Positions 44,743 to 55,233 of a stretch of 64,000 bases of DNA are shown here, piece by piece. Made by a program: the position numbers and the translations under genes. Where the stretch lies: NCBI GenBank assembly GCA_944325085.1, contig CALUYT010000013.1:1-64000 (forward strand). Direction: 5' to 3'. Numbering within the stretch: position 1 is the stretch's first letter; every line of letters begins with the position of its first letter. This DNA is from Candidatus Gastranaerophilales bacterium. Lineage in GTDB: Bacteria > Cyanobacteriota > Vampirovibrionia > Gastranaerophilales > Gastranaerophilaceae. The notes under the pieces were generated by a model. That model was given only the letters and a program-made list of their open reading frames with translations, did not search any database and was not told the origin of the DNA.

Positions 44743-45072
44743 TTATCTTAATTCTTTAATAGATGTAATTGTTTTTAATAAAAATTTTAATTCTTTTTTA
44801 TTTAATTTTTTCATTTCTATTTTAATTTTATCTACAAGCTGATTTTCTTCAGAGTTGTCATAAGAAAACAAGTCTTTAACTTCAACCTTAAGAACATCAG
44901 CTAATTTAATAATGTTTTTTAGTGTAGGGAAATGGCTTCCATTCTCCATTTTACAAAGGTGTTGCGGATCCATCCAAATACGTTCAGCAAGTTCTTCTTG
45001 AGTAAGATTTTGTAGCTTACGCAATTCTCGAACACGATTACCAAATAAAGTTTTTAATTGCTGTTCGTTCAT
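44743..45072 (-). CDS. XRE-family helix-turn-helix regulator, paralogue of 461-784
   Basis: A 109-residue protein with a Cro/CI-type helix-turn-helix (LTQEELAERIWMDPQHLCKMENG, residues 23-45) followed by FPTLKNIIKLADVLKVEVKDLF and a Lys/Glu-rich tail. It is similar along its length to the regulator at 461-784 and has the same divergent arrangement with a GT2-type glycosyltransferase gene. AGGTGAT precedes the ATG. The 152-bp divergent intergenic region should hold both promoters and perhaps its operator. Confidence 0.87.
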   Translation of the reverse strand: MNEQQLKTLFGNRVRELRKLQNLTQEELAERIWMDPQHLCKMENGSHFPTLKNIIKLADVLKVEVKDLFSYDNSEENQLVDKIKIEMKKLNKKELKFLLKTITSIKELR

Positions 45073-45224
45073 ATTATCACCTACATTCTACCTATTAAGG
45101 AGAATAGCTATAATGTGATGAGATGACAAGAATAATTTGACATTTTTGTTATTTCATGACATGTATTATTGCGTTAACTTGATATTCTTTATCAAGAAAT
45201 GTTGGAATTAAGGAGGTTAAATTT

Positions 45225-47477
45225 ATGTCACAGCCAAAGGTGTCTGTTATTGTTGCAGTTTATAATGTAGAGGATTATTTGGTGCAATGCCTGGATTCTG
45301 TTGTTAATCAGACTCTTAAAGATATTGAAATAATTTGTATGGATGACTGTTCGACAGATAAATCACTTGAAATTTTAAAGGAATATAGAAAAAAGGATAA
45401 TAGAATAAAAGTTTTGGAATTTGGTGAAAATGTTGGCCAAGGAAAAACAAGAAATGTAGCGTTAGATATTGCAAAAGGCGAATATATAATGTTTCTTGAT
45501 GGGGATGATTGGCTGGAATTAAATGCTTGCGAGAAGGCTTATGAACATATAAAAGCAAATAATAATGATTTTGCATATTTTAATATGTTTGATTATTTTG
45601 AAAATAAAGATGTAAAGCATGTTAATACAAGAAGATTGAGACATTTTACAAATTTTTCTACGTCTCAAAATATACGTTTGTATGAATATGATGACTGGTT
45701 TATTACAACTGGTGAACCTTGGTATAAGATATATAAAAGAGATTTTTTAAATAATAATAATATAAGATTTTCTAATTTAAGAATATGTGAAGACGTACCG
45801 TTTTATATAAAAGTTATTGTATGTGCAGAGACTGTTTCAGTTTTAAATCTTCCTTTATATAACTATAGGATCCGAGATAATTCTTGTGGTACAACATGTG
45901 TTTATAATTGGAAGGATTTATTTAGCGCACGTAAAGAGTCTTATAATTACATTATAAAATCTTCACATTCAGAGAAATTTTTAAAAGTTTTCTTACCATA
46001 TTGTATAAATACTCTTTTGTATTGGTATGATCGATTTTCACGAATTGATTCTTCAATTTCAAAAGATTTTTATATAGAACTTCGTAAATACTTTATGGAA
46101 TTTGATAACGAATATAATATTGAAGAATTTAAAGAAAAAATTAATTATCCAAAATTTAAAAGAATATTAAAATATAATTGGTCAACAAAGTGTTTTATGG
46201 ATTTTATTCATTTATTATTTTCGATCACCAATACAAAGAAACATAAGGTGATAACGTTTTTGGGAATAAAATTAAAAATCAAAAGATTTTCAATGAATAA
46301 AAAGTATAAAAGTCTATGCAAAAAATATAAAAAGACTATAAAACGACTTCAAAAAGAGGCAAAAAACAGGAAAATACGAGTTGCATTTTATGTCAATGAT
46401 ACCCGTTGGAAATGTCAAAATTTATATGATTTGATGTCAAAAGATGAACATTATGAGCCTTTTATTATTGTTGGGAAACATTCTACAGGACCTCATAAAT
46501 ATGAACAGCAATCAGAAAGTGAATTAAAACAGATATATGAAGATTATAAGTCTAAGGGGATGAATGTAGAATTGGCATATCATGATGAAAATGGAGATGT
46601 TCCGTTATCAGAATTTCATCCTGATGTTATATTCTATTCAAGACCTTGGGGTATTTCTGCAATGCATAGTATATCAAATTCTGCAGAATTTGCACTAACT
46701 TGTTATGTTCCATATTTTATATCAAATTCTCCTGCAAGTGTAGAGGCAGGGTCATTATTTCAGAATATATTATGGCGTTATTATGTAATAAATGAAGATT
46801 TAAAAAAAGAATATAAAAAGGTAATGAAAAATAAAGGTAAAAATTTGCGAGCTGTCGGGTATCCGTTTTTAGAGGATTACAAAAAACAAGATGATACAGA
46901 AAAAAAATATGTTATTTACGCTCCGCACTGGACAGTAGGTAAAAACTTTATAAAATATGCGACATTTGAATGGAATGGGGAATATATATTGAATTTTGCC
47001 AAACAACATCCTGAATTAAATTGGGTATTTAAGCCTCATCCGATATTAAAAGGTACATTAGTTGATACCGGAGTTATGACAAAAGAAGAGACTGATAGCT
47101 ATTGGGCAGAGTGGGACAAAATAGGAATAAAATATGAAGGAGCCGACTATCTACCGTTATTTAAAGCTTCAAAAGCTTTGATTACAGATTGTGGATCATT
47201 TTTGGCAGAATATATGCCAACAAAAAATCCTGTAATTTTATTGCGTTCAGACATAGCTACCCCGTATAATTTTTTAGCTCAAAAAGTTACAAAATATTAT
47301 TATAAAGCTCATAATCTGGAAGAATTGTCAGATTTATTTAATGAGGTATTGTTAAAAGGAAATGATATAAATAAAAAGCAACGTTTGCAGATGCTGGAAG
47401 ATTTGCATTTAGTAAATTCAGCATCTGAAAATATTTTGCGAGATTTAGATAAAACTTTATGTATAGAACAAAATTAA
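45225..47477 (+). CDS. GT2 glycosyltransferase fused to TagF-like CDP-glycerol glycerophosphotransferase domain
   Basis: A 750-residue two-domain protein. Residues 1-~330 are a GT2 domain (VSVIVAVYNVEDYLVQCLDS, DDCSTDKS, FLDGDDW). After a basic linker with ITFLGIKLKIKR come residues ~380-750 of a TagB/TagF-like transferase (VIYAPHWTV, WVFKPHPILKG, ALITDCGSFLAEYM). Such proteins build teichoic-acid-like or phosphoglycerol-substituted surface polymers on the cytoplasmic face. AAGGAGG precedes the ATG. The coding strand is visibly richer in G and T than its neighbours, suggesting acquisition from elsewhere. Divergent from the XRE gene at 44743. Confidence 0.9.
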   Translation: MSQPKVSVIVAVYNVEDYLVQCLDSVVNQTLKDIEIICMDDCSTDKSLEILKEYRKKDNRIKVLEFGENVGQGKTRNVALDIAKGEYIMFLDGDDWLELNACEKAYEHIKANNNDFAYFNMFDYFENKDVKHVNTRRLRHFTNFSTSQNIRLYEYDDWFITTGEPWYKIYKRDFLNNNNIRFSNLRICEDVPFYIKVIVCAETVSVLNLPLYNYRIRDNSCGTTCVYNWKDLFSARKESYNYIIKSSHSEKFLKVFLPYCINTLLYWYDRFSRIDSSISKDFYIELRKYFMEFDNEYNIEEFKEKINYPKFKRILKYNWSTKCFMDFIHLLFSITNTKKHKVITFLGIKLKIKRFSMNKKYKSLCKKYKKTIKRLQKEAKNRKIRVAFYVNDTRWKCQNLYDLMSKDEHYEPFIIVGKHSTGPHKYEQQSESELKQIYEDYKSKGMNVELAYHDENGDVPLSEFHPDVIFYSRPWGISAMHSISNSAEFALTCYVPYFISNSPASVEAGSLFQNILWRYYVINEDLKKEYKKVMKNKGKNLRAVGYPFLEDYKKQDDTEKKYVIYAPHWTVGKNFIKYATFEWNGEYILNFAKQHPELNWVFKPHPILKGTLVDTGVMTKEETDSYWAEWDKIGIKYEGADYLPLFKASKALITDCGSFLAEYMPTKNPVILLRSDIATPYNFLAQKVTKYYYKAHNLEELSDLFNEVLLKGNDINKKQRLQMLEDLHLVNSASENILRDLDKTLCIEQN

Positions 47478-47500
47478 AAGCATTTACCCCACTTAATTCC

Positions 47501-47538
47501 AAAAATGTGGTTGGGAATATCCTTCCACATTTTTTTTT
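47501..47538 (+). terminator. Terminator after the GT2-TagF gene
   Basis: AAAAATGTGG pairs with CCACATTTTT across a 14-nt loop and is followed by a run of T. Confidence 0.85.
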
Positions 47539-47626
47539 GTGAATAATTAATTTTTCCTTAACTTTATTAATATTTTAAAAAAGTCGTTGTATAAATATAG
47601 AGTAAAGAGAGAAAAGGAGTTGAACT

Positions 47627-47911
47627 ATGATTAAACCATTAGGCGAAAGAATTGTTATTAAAGTTGTAGAAGAAACAGAACAAACTCAAGGCGGAATTTT
47701 TATTCCTGATAGCGCTAAAGAAAAACCTCAAAGAGGTGAAGTTGTTGCTGTTGGACTTGGTAAATTAAATGACAAAGGTGAAAGAGAGCCAATGGATGTT
47801 AAAGTTGGTGACACTATCCTATATGCTAAATATTCTGGAACTGATGTTAAGGTTGATGGTGTTGAATATAAAATCTTATCAATCAAAGATGCTTTAGCTG
47901 TTATTGAATAA
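47627..47911 (+). CDS. groES: Co-chaperonin GroES
   Basis: A 94-residue protein that caps GroEL. Family landmarks: [29 protein letters not shown] with the mobile loop, [15 protein letters not shown] and [23 protein letters not shown] precedes the ATG. groEL follows 27 bp later in the universal order. No CIRCE element (TTAGCACTC..GAGTGCTAA) is visible in the leader. Confidence 0.98.
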   Translation: MIKPLGERIVIKVVEETEQTQGGIFIPDSAKEKPQRGEVVAVGLGKLNDKGEREPMDVKVGDTILYAKYSGTDVKVDGVEYKILSIKDALAVIE

Positions 47912-47914
47912 TAA

Positions 47915-49588
<1,674 letters not shown>

Positions 49589-49614
49589 GACCTGCCACTT
49601 ACATAAATCATTCA

Positions 49615-49649
49615 AAAAAGCGGTTTGTGAATTTTCACAAACCGCTTTT
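49615..49649. terminator. Terminator after groEL
   Basis: AAAAGCGGTTTGTGAA / TTCACAAACCGCTTTT, a 15-16 bp stem with a two-to-four-nt loop, flanked by A and T runs; it can also serve the leftward EF-hand gene. Confidence 0.93.
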
Positions 49650-49676
49650 AGGTTTTCTATAATTAACCAACTTCTT

Positions 49677-50771
49677 CTATAAATCTATCGCATCTTCTGC
49701 TAATTTATCCATTACGGCTGATGCGTTTTTCTCTAATTCTTCTTTTGAGATTGTGCCATCCGGATTTGTATCTATTTGCGTAAAACTATTTTCTAATAAT
49801 TCATTAAATTTCTCTTTATTAGCATCTGTTTCTTCTATTCCAAATGATTTTAGCATTGTTTTCATATATTGTTTATATTCGTCTTTATTTAAAACATTAT
49901 CTCCATTTCCATCTGCAGACTTCAACATACTTTCTGCATCTTCCGCATCAGTAGTTTTCTTAGATTCATCCAATATAGCTTGCGGATCATCTTTATTTTT
50001 CAATAAAAAAAGAGCTTCTGAACTTAGTTTATTACCTTTATCATCTTTTATAACTAAAGTATCATTGACTAAATCTGCGCTAAAGCCTTGAGGTAACTCA
50101 AAACCCTCACCAAATTCTTTTTTGATTGCAGCATCTAATTTATCTTGATTTACGTAATTATTACCACTTGTTTGTGAAACTTTTGCCCCAAGCTGGTACT
50201 TACCTGCAGAATCTTTTGTCAAAGCATATGTTTCACTAGACCCATCAGGTTTTTGAATCGTAGCGACAAAAGATTGGCCACCACCTATATACCCTGAAGA
50301 TACAGATTTTACGGAAGAACCGGATGGCAATTTAGAAATATCTATATCTGAAGTTGCAGGAATTGTCTCAGTTTTAGTCAAATCTTGAACAGTTTTTACT
50401 TGTTTATCCAAAGTTGAAGTAGGCACAGTTGAACTACTTCTAGGTTGCGTAGATGTCAACTGAGGATTTTGCATCGTCGAATACTGATTCATCACATACT
50501 GTTGTTGTGTTCTTTGAGCTCTACGAGCCCTTATTCCACTAAAAAGACTTCCAAGAAAACTTAAACCTTGTCCTATTACGCTACCAATAAGCATTTCTTT
50601 AGAAGGGCCCTGGTTAATAGTAATAGTTGTTGAGCCACTGCCATAACAATGTGATGCCAAATACGCTTGGCGTTTTGCTTCAGCATGTTGCTCATACCTA
50701 TTTGCAATATTTTGTCGTCCATAATGAACAGACGGCTGATATTGGGAACCGAAGTTTTTAAATGTAACCAT
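49677..50771 (-). CDS. EF-hand protein, function unknown
   Basis: A 364-residue protein ending in two canonical EF-hand loops: DGNGDNVLNKDE (287-298) and DTNPDGTISKEE (334-345), with Asp/Asn at positions 1, 3 and 5 and Glu at 12, so calcium binding is likely. The N-terminus (MVTFKNFGSQYQPSVHYG) has an early Phe-Gly, then a Gly-rich hydrophobic segment (MLIGSVIGQGLSFLGSLFSGI, about 60-80) and Gln/Ser/Thr-rich linker. No classical signal peptide. The ATG lacks a strong ribosome site. Role unknown; calcium sensing or a structural surface protein are options. Confidence 0.8.
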   Translation of the reverse strand: MVTFKNFGSQYQPSVHYGRQNIANRYEQHAEAKRQAYLASHCYGSGSTTITINQGPSKEMLIGSVIGQGLSFLGSLFSGIRARRAQRTQQQYVMNQYSTMQNPQLTSTQPRSSSTVPTSTLDKQVKTVQDLTKTETIPATSDIDISKLPSGSSVKSVSSGYIGGGQSFVATIQKPDGSSETYALTKDSAGKYQLGAKVSQTSGNNYVNQDKLDAAIKKEFGEGFELPQGFSADLVNDTLVIKDDKGNKLSSEALFLLKNKDDPQAILDESKKTTDAEDAESMLKSADGNGDNVLNKDEYKQYMKTMLKSFGIEETDANKEKFNELLENSFTQIDTNPDGTISKEELEKNASAVMDKLAEDAIDL

Positions 50772-50864
50772 AAATATAGTATCTCTTCTTATAAGTCATA
50801 TTTATAAAAAAAATTTTTGATTCAAAATTTCAATTATAAATAATTCTGTTACACTTAGTTACAT

Positions 50865-51512
50865 TTAATTATTTATTTTTTCTTTTAAGATTTCGACTTC
50901 AGCTTTTAACTTATTAATTTCACATCTAACAGGATCTGGAATTCGGTTGTGCATTAAATTCCCCTGCTTATCTACAACTGCTCTATGTACAACTCTACCA
51001 GGAATCCCAACAACAGTTGAATATTCAGGAACATCTTCTATTACAACAGAACCTGCTCCAATTCTTACGAAATCACCTATTGTGATATTACCTAAAACTT
51101 TTGCACCAGCACCTACAATTACATTATTACCAAGGGTTGGATGACGTTTGCCATGCTCTTTTCCTGTTCCACCCAATGTAACTTGTTGATATATCAAAAC
51201 ATCATCGCCAATAATAGTCGTTGCACCAATAACAACACCTTCACCGTGGTCTATAAAAAATCTTCTACCAATCCTAGCGCCAGGATGAATTTCTATACCT
51301 GTAACTATTCGGGTTATATATGAAATTATTCGGGGGATCAATGGAATATTCCATTTATATAACCTATGAGCAAATCTATATGCAACTATTGCATGCAAAC
51401 CAGGATAACAAAGGATAACTTCCAACAAATTAGTTGCAGCCGGATCGTTATCATATATAACTTTTATGTCTTCTTTTACCTTTGTTATTCCACGTTTTAT
51501 TACTGAAATCAT
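50865..51512 (-). CDS. cysE: Serine O-acetyltransferase
   Basis: A 215-residue enzyme making O-acetylserine for cysteine synthesis. N-terminal helical domain (DPAATNLLEVILCYPGLHAIVAYRFAHRL) followed by hexapeptide repeats (GARIGRRFFIDHGEGVVIGATTIIGDDVLIYQQVTLGGTGKEHGKRHP) with the catalytic His/Asp region. AAAGGAA precedes the ATG. It lies 9 bp after tyrS and is probably co-transcribed; no cysK is nearby. Confidence 0.95.
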   Translation of the reverse strand: MISVIKRGITKVKEDIKVIYDNDPAATNLLEVILCYPGLHAIVAYRFAHRLYKWNIPLIPRIISYITRIVTGIEIHPGARIGRRFFIDHGEGVVIGATTIIGDDVLIYQQVTLGGTGKEHGKRHPTLGNNVIVGAGAKVLGNITIGDFVRIGAGSVVIEDVPEYSTVVGIPGRVVHRAVVDKQGNLMHNRIPDPVRCEINKLKAEVEILKEKINN

Positions 51513-51521
51513 TATATTCCT

Positions 51522-52745
51522 TTACTTTACAAGCTTTGCAAATTTTCTTTTTCCTGCTTGTAAAATTACACTTTCTTCTACAGAAATAGAATATGACATA
51601 TCTGAAATTTTTTCACCGTCAAGTTTTACACCACCGCCTTGGATTAATCTTTTTGCTTCACCACGGCTAGCTACAAATCCTAATTCTGTTAATAAATCAA
51701 GAATATTTTTACCTTGTTCAACTTTTACTTCTTGAATATCATCAGGGATTCCTTTATTTGACACTACGTTAATAAAGTCTTCTTGAGCTTTGTCTGCACC
51801 TTCTTTTCCATGGTACTCTTGTGTAATTTGATGTGCTAATTGCATTTTAATATTTCTTGGATTTACAGATCCATCTGCAATTTGTCTATCATATGTTTCA
51901 AGTTCTTCTTTTGTTGCGTCTGTTAATAAACTATAATAACGAGTAATCATATTATCAGGAATACTCATCAACTTACCAAACATATCTTTAGCACTGTCAG
52001 TTAATGATATACAATGTTCAGGATATGTTTTAGACATTTTAACAACACCATCTGTACCTTCCAACAACGGTAATAAAATTACCAATTGAGGATATTTCTT
52101 ACCATATGCTGTTTGAATATCTCTACCTAATAAAGTATTAAATCTTTGGTCCGTTCCACCTAATTCAATATCAGCATCTATAGCCACAGAATCATAAGCT
52201 TGCATTAATGGATAGAAAAATTCAACTATAGAAATAGGTTTTCCATCAGCATATCTTTTAGCAAAATCATCTCTTGTCATCATCTGAGCTACTGTTACTT
52301 GTGCTGATAATTTTAACAATTCAGTGAAGCTCATTTTATGCAGCCAATCAGCATTATTAACAACTTCTGCGTTAGATACATCTAAAACTTTAGACATTTG
52401 AGCAAAATAAGTTTTTGCATTTTCTTCAACTTGTTCTTTTGTTAAAGCAGGTCTTGTTTCTGATTTACCTGATGGATCGCCAACCATTGCAGTAGCACCA
52501 CCAACCAATAATACAATCTTATGTCCTAAAGCTTGAAATTCTTTCAATTTACGCATTACAACAGTATGACCTAAATGTAAATCTGGTCTTGTTGGATCCA
52601 TTCCTAATTTTATTCTTAATGGAGTATTAGTATCTGCTGAATGTTGTAATTTTGCAGCTAATTCTTCAATTCCTCCAGGTAAAACTTCGGCATTTCTTGC
52701 TATATGTTGAGCTTGTTTTATAAATTCTTCTCTTATTTCCACCAT
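51522..52745 (-). CDS. tyrS: Tyrosyl-tRNA synthetase
   Basis: The 407-residue class I synthetase has the HIGH-like DLHLGH, the GDPSGKSETR loop, the tyrosine-binding region QAYDSVAIDADIELGGTDQRFN and the signature VKMSKTYPEH, followed by an S4 RNA-binding domain at the C-terminus (EAKRLIQGGGVKLDGEKI). The KMSK-type signature, rather than KFGKT, places it with the TyrZ-like branch. AGGAGAA precedes the ATG. Confidence 0.96.
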   Translation of the reverse strand: MVEIREEFIKQAQHIARNAEVLPGGIEELAAKLQHSADTNTPLRIKLGMDPTRPDLHLGHTVVMRKLKEFQALGHKIVLLVGGATAMVGDPSGKSETRPALTKEQVEENAKTYFAQMSKVLDVSNAEVVNNADWLHKMSFTELLKLSAQVTVAQMMTRDDFAKRYADGKPISIVEFFYPLMQAYDSVAIDADIELGGTDQRFNTLLGRDIQTAYGKKYPQLVILLPLLEGTDGVVKMSKTYPEHCISLTDSAKDMFGKLMSIPDNMITRYYSLLTDATKEELETYDRQIADGSVNPRNIKMQLAHQITQEYHGKEGADKAQEDFINVVSNKGIPDDIQEVKVEQGKNILDLLTELGFVASRGEAKRLIQGGGVKLDGEKISDMSYSISVEESVILQAGKRKFAKLVK

Positions 52746-52842
52746 TTTTATTCTCCTATCATTGTTATCAATTATAACAAAAAAAAGAGATAACTAGCAA
52801 AAAATATTTTATGCAGATTTAATAAAGTAAAAGGTTTTATTT

Positions 52843-53406
52843 ATGGATAAAATAAATTTTACAGGATTAAAAAATATTGGATCATACTCAAAAAATTTAC
52901 CCTATTACCCTAAAAATCAACTTAGGACTCATATGATTATTAATTTAACAGATGATTATCAAGGTAATGATTTAACTGAATTCAAAGAAATTGCAAAAAA
53001 ATGTCGTCCACTTTTAGGGAATATGAATTTTGCAAAAAACTCGAACTTTATTCATATAATGACAAGCACAACAAATTTAAAAGATGATGTTCCAGGAATG
53101 GCAGTAAATCATATAGTTATTCCTGCAAGAAAAGAAACATTACCATTATTTAGCTATATTGCAAAATTAACCAGAAGAATTGCAAATATGGCGGATAAGG
53201 AATTTATTATAAACAATGATTTCAAATATAATAATGATGGAGAAAGCTTCATATTTCCATTAATAAAAGTAAGTGATCTCACCAAACATAATAAACAAAA
53301 AACAAACCAATTACTTGATGAAATATATTCACCAGAAAATAATCGAAAAGTTTCTCAAATTATTAATAATCATATACAACAACAAATGGAAGATTATTTA
53401 AAATAA
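52843..53406 (+). CDS. Unknown protein with N-terminal INFTG motif
   Basis: A 187-residue soluble protein of no recognised family that starts MDKINFTGLKNIGSYSKNL. The middle is alpha/beta (HMIINLTDDYQGNDLTEFKE, GMAVNHIVIPARKETLPLF) and the end helical and Asn/Gln-rich. AAAGG lies upstream. The Asn-Phe-Thr-Gly motif at residues 5-8 is identical in four residues to that of the kinase-like protein at 40020. It is monocistronic with its own terminator. Confidence 0.72.
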   Translation: MDKINFTGLKNIGSYSKNLPYYPKNQLRTHMIINLTDDYQGNDLTEFKEIAKKCRPLLGNMNFAKNSNFIHIMTSTTNLKDDVPGMAVNHIVIPARKETLPLFSYIAKLTRRIANMADKEFIINNDFKYNNDGESFIFPLIKVSDLTKHNKQKTNQLLDEIYSPENNRKVSQIINNHIQQQMEDYLK

Positions 53407-53408
53407 AC

Positions 53409-53449
53409 AAATCAGTGCCCTTATATTAATTATATTTGGACACTGATTT
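53409..53449. terminator. Terminator between 52843 and 53462 genes
   Basis: AAATCAGTG / CACTGATTT arms with a 23-nt loop and T-rich flank between convergent genes. Confidence 0.7.
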
Positions 53450-53461
53450 ATTATTTTATAA

Positions 53462-53836
53462 CTAAACTTGAGCTTCTAAAGCATTCAATTCAGCTCTAAG
53501 ATCCACAATTTGTGAATTATAATAATTCAACCAAGTTTCACCGGATCTTGCGTCTTTAACTTCACTTTCACAAACTGCGCGAATTCTTTTTAAATCTAGC
53601 GCATCTAGATTTCTATATATTTCATCAATTCGAGTTTTAATAGCAAGCTTTTGCTTTTCCGTTTCATAATCAGGATTTTCAATAATAGAATTATTTGAAT
53701 AAATATATTTATATGGCTCTTGAAGATAAGCATCATAAATATCATCACTAACTTCTATATTCAATACATTTTCACCAAGTTGCTCAGCTTCACCACAGCC
53801 ATTCAATATTCCATTTTCAACATGTATATATTTCAT
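53462..53836 (-). CDS. Phage-tail-associated small protein (tail-fibre accessory-like)
   Basis: A 124-residue protein with a short beta N-terminal part (MKYIHVENGILNGCGEAEQL) and a helical C-terminal region (KTRIDEIYRNLDALDLKRIRAV ... GETWLNYYNSQIVDLRAELNAL). Proteins of this build are commonly encoded right after phage tail-fibre genes. It follows a tail-fibre-like gene by 26 bp on the same strand. AAGGAG precedes the ATG. The assignment rests on style and context. Confidence 0.66.
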   Translation of the reverse strand: MKYIHVENGILNGCGEAEQLGENVLNIEVSDDIYDAYLQEPYKYIYSNNSIIENPDYETEKQKLAIKTRIDEIYRNLDALDLKRIRAVCESEVKDARSGETWLNYYNSQIVDLRAELNALEAQV

Positions 53837-53862
53837 TTAAATCTCCTTATCAAATTAATAAA

Positions 53863-54498
53863 CTATCTCACTTTACGATACGCATCGAAATGCAATGTAA
53901 ACTTTGCAGAACCAGAGCCAAAAGAAGTTCTAAAAACTTTTACTTGTCGATCTTTTCCAACTAATAAAAAAGCATTCGAAGCATTATAATATGCAGCATT
54001 TTCCCTTGTTACAATATACCCAACCGGAGTATAAGAAGAAATCAAATCTGTCTGTAAATTAATTTGCGCAGCATCTCCATAAGATGACCCACCACTTAGC
54101 CAAAAAGAACATCTTACTTCATACTTTGAAGAATCCTTTGGCAAATACGAACTTAAACTGTAAGTTTTAGTTGTATTTAAACTTATAGAAGTACTATCAG
54201 CTACTTTATAATATTTTACAGCCCAAGTCCCATCTAATAAAGAAGCATTAGCCTTAGCATCAAAAAGTTTTTGACCTGCAGAACTAATATTTGATAAGTC
54301 TAAATTTAATTTTTGCTCATCTAATTCTTCTTTTGTACTTTGAATTTTTGTATCTACTTCTGATAAACTTGTGTTAACCTCATCAATCCTAGTATTAGTA
54401 TCTTCAATTTTAGATAACACATCATTAAAATTTGCATTCACTTCATCAGCTTTAGCTTTTGTTCCTGGAACAAAAGCGTAAGGAACACCATATGCCAT
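53863..54498 (-). CDS. Tail-fibre-like protein
   Basis: The 211-residue protein begins with a segment typical of phage tail-fibre N-termini (YAFVPGTKAKADEVNANFNDVLSKIED), continues as a heptad-repeat coiled coil (about residues 30-70) and ends in a beta-rich, Ser/Tyr/Gly-rich domain that could bind a receptor. AAGGAT precedes the ATG. No other tail, capsid or lysis gene lies nearby, so this is either a remnant or a cassette recruited for a surface or contractile-particle role. Confidence 0.75.
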   Translation of the reverse strand: MAYGVPYAFVPGTKAKADEVNANFNDVLSKIEDTNTRIDEVNTSLSEVDTKIQSTKEELDEQKLNLDLSNISSAGQKLFDAKANASLLDGTWAVKYYKVADSTSISLNTTKTYSLSSYLPKDSSKYEVRCSFWLSGGSSYGDAAQINLQTDLISSYTPVGYIVTRENAAYYNASNAFLLVGKDRQVKVFRTSFGSGSAKFTLHFDAYRKVR

Positions 54499-54589
54499 AT
54501 AATCCTTTCCGGCATATCTTATGGTACATAAAACGGGGCAAGCTCAATTAACACAACAATTATAACATATTTATCAAATTTTCGTCAAG

Positions 54590-54621
54590 AAAGCGACCGC
54601 CAGTAACTAGCGGCCGCTTTT
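54590..54621. terminator. GC-rich terminator after the 54648 gene
   Basis: AAGCG-A-CCGC / GCGG-C-CGCTTT stem around CAGTAACTA. It lies 27 bp past the stop of the leftward gene at 54648; its GC content is high for this region. Confidence 0.75.
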
Positions 54622-54647
54622 ATATTTTATAGATTTTCTCACATTTA

Positions 54648-55067
54648 TTATGCTATAAATTGAGCTGCACCTGATTCTGGATTTGGAGGTGTTGGTGCTT
54701 TTTTACCTTTGAATAATTTTACAATTGGTTCATATGTATATTTTGCAATAGCTTCACCTGCAACAGCTACATAGTGACCTATCTTTTTCATAAATCCTGG
54801 TTTTGCTGCTAATTCTTCAGCTCCCAATTTTTTAATCGCCTTAGGGAAAATCTTAGGTAGAGCTGCTAATGCTGCGGCAACAACTACTAAACCTGCAACT
54901 GTACCAAGAACTTTTTTACCTGTGCTTGATTTTTTTTCTTCTGGTTGTGGTTGTTGAGCTGGAGCTGCAGTATTATTTGCATTTGGTTTTGAAAATGCAC
55001 CTGCACGATCTAGAGCAATTGGACCTTCACCAAAATGTACACTAGAGATAGGACTAACTGATAACAT
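54648..55067 (-). CDS. Small protein with N-terminal VHFGEG motif and one hydrophobic segment, unknown
   Basis: A 139-residue protein: MLSVSPISSVHFGEGP at the start, an Ala/Pro/Gln/Asn linker, then one membrane-like helix (VLGTVAGLVVVAAALAALP, about residues 53-71), a basic amphipathic part and a Pro-rich tail. GGAGG precedes the ATG strongly. The early His-Phe-Gly makes it another member of the motif set. It is divergent from the giant protein gene at 55234. Function unknown. Confidence 0.72.
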   Translation of the reverse strand: MLSVSPISSVHFGEGPIALDRAGAFSKPNANNTAAPAQQPQPEEKKSSTGKKVLGTVAGLVVVAAALAALPKIFPKAIKKLGAEELAAKPGFMKKIGHYVAVAGEAIAKYTYEPIVKLFKGKKAPTPPNPESGAAQFIA

Positions 55068-55233
55068 GAGAAAACCTCCTTACACACTTTTCTATACACG
55101 ACTTATAAAACTCCTAATGAATTAATTTTGACCTAATAATATAAATTTGCAAATATTTGTTACAAAAATTTACATATTTTTTGGAATAATTTAATTTTAT
55201 GTGTCATCTATATCTATGTGGGAGGAAATTTTG

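Noticed and set aside
47540-47626. Possible CIRCE/HrcA operator upstream of groES
   Set aside because: No TTAGCACTC..GAGTGCTAA-type inverted repeat is present in the leader.
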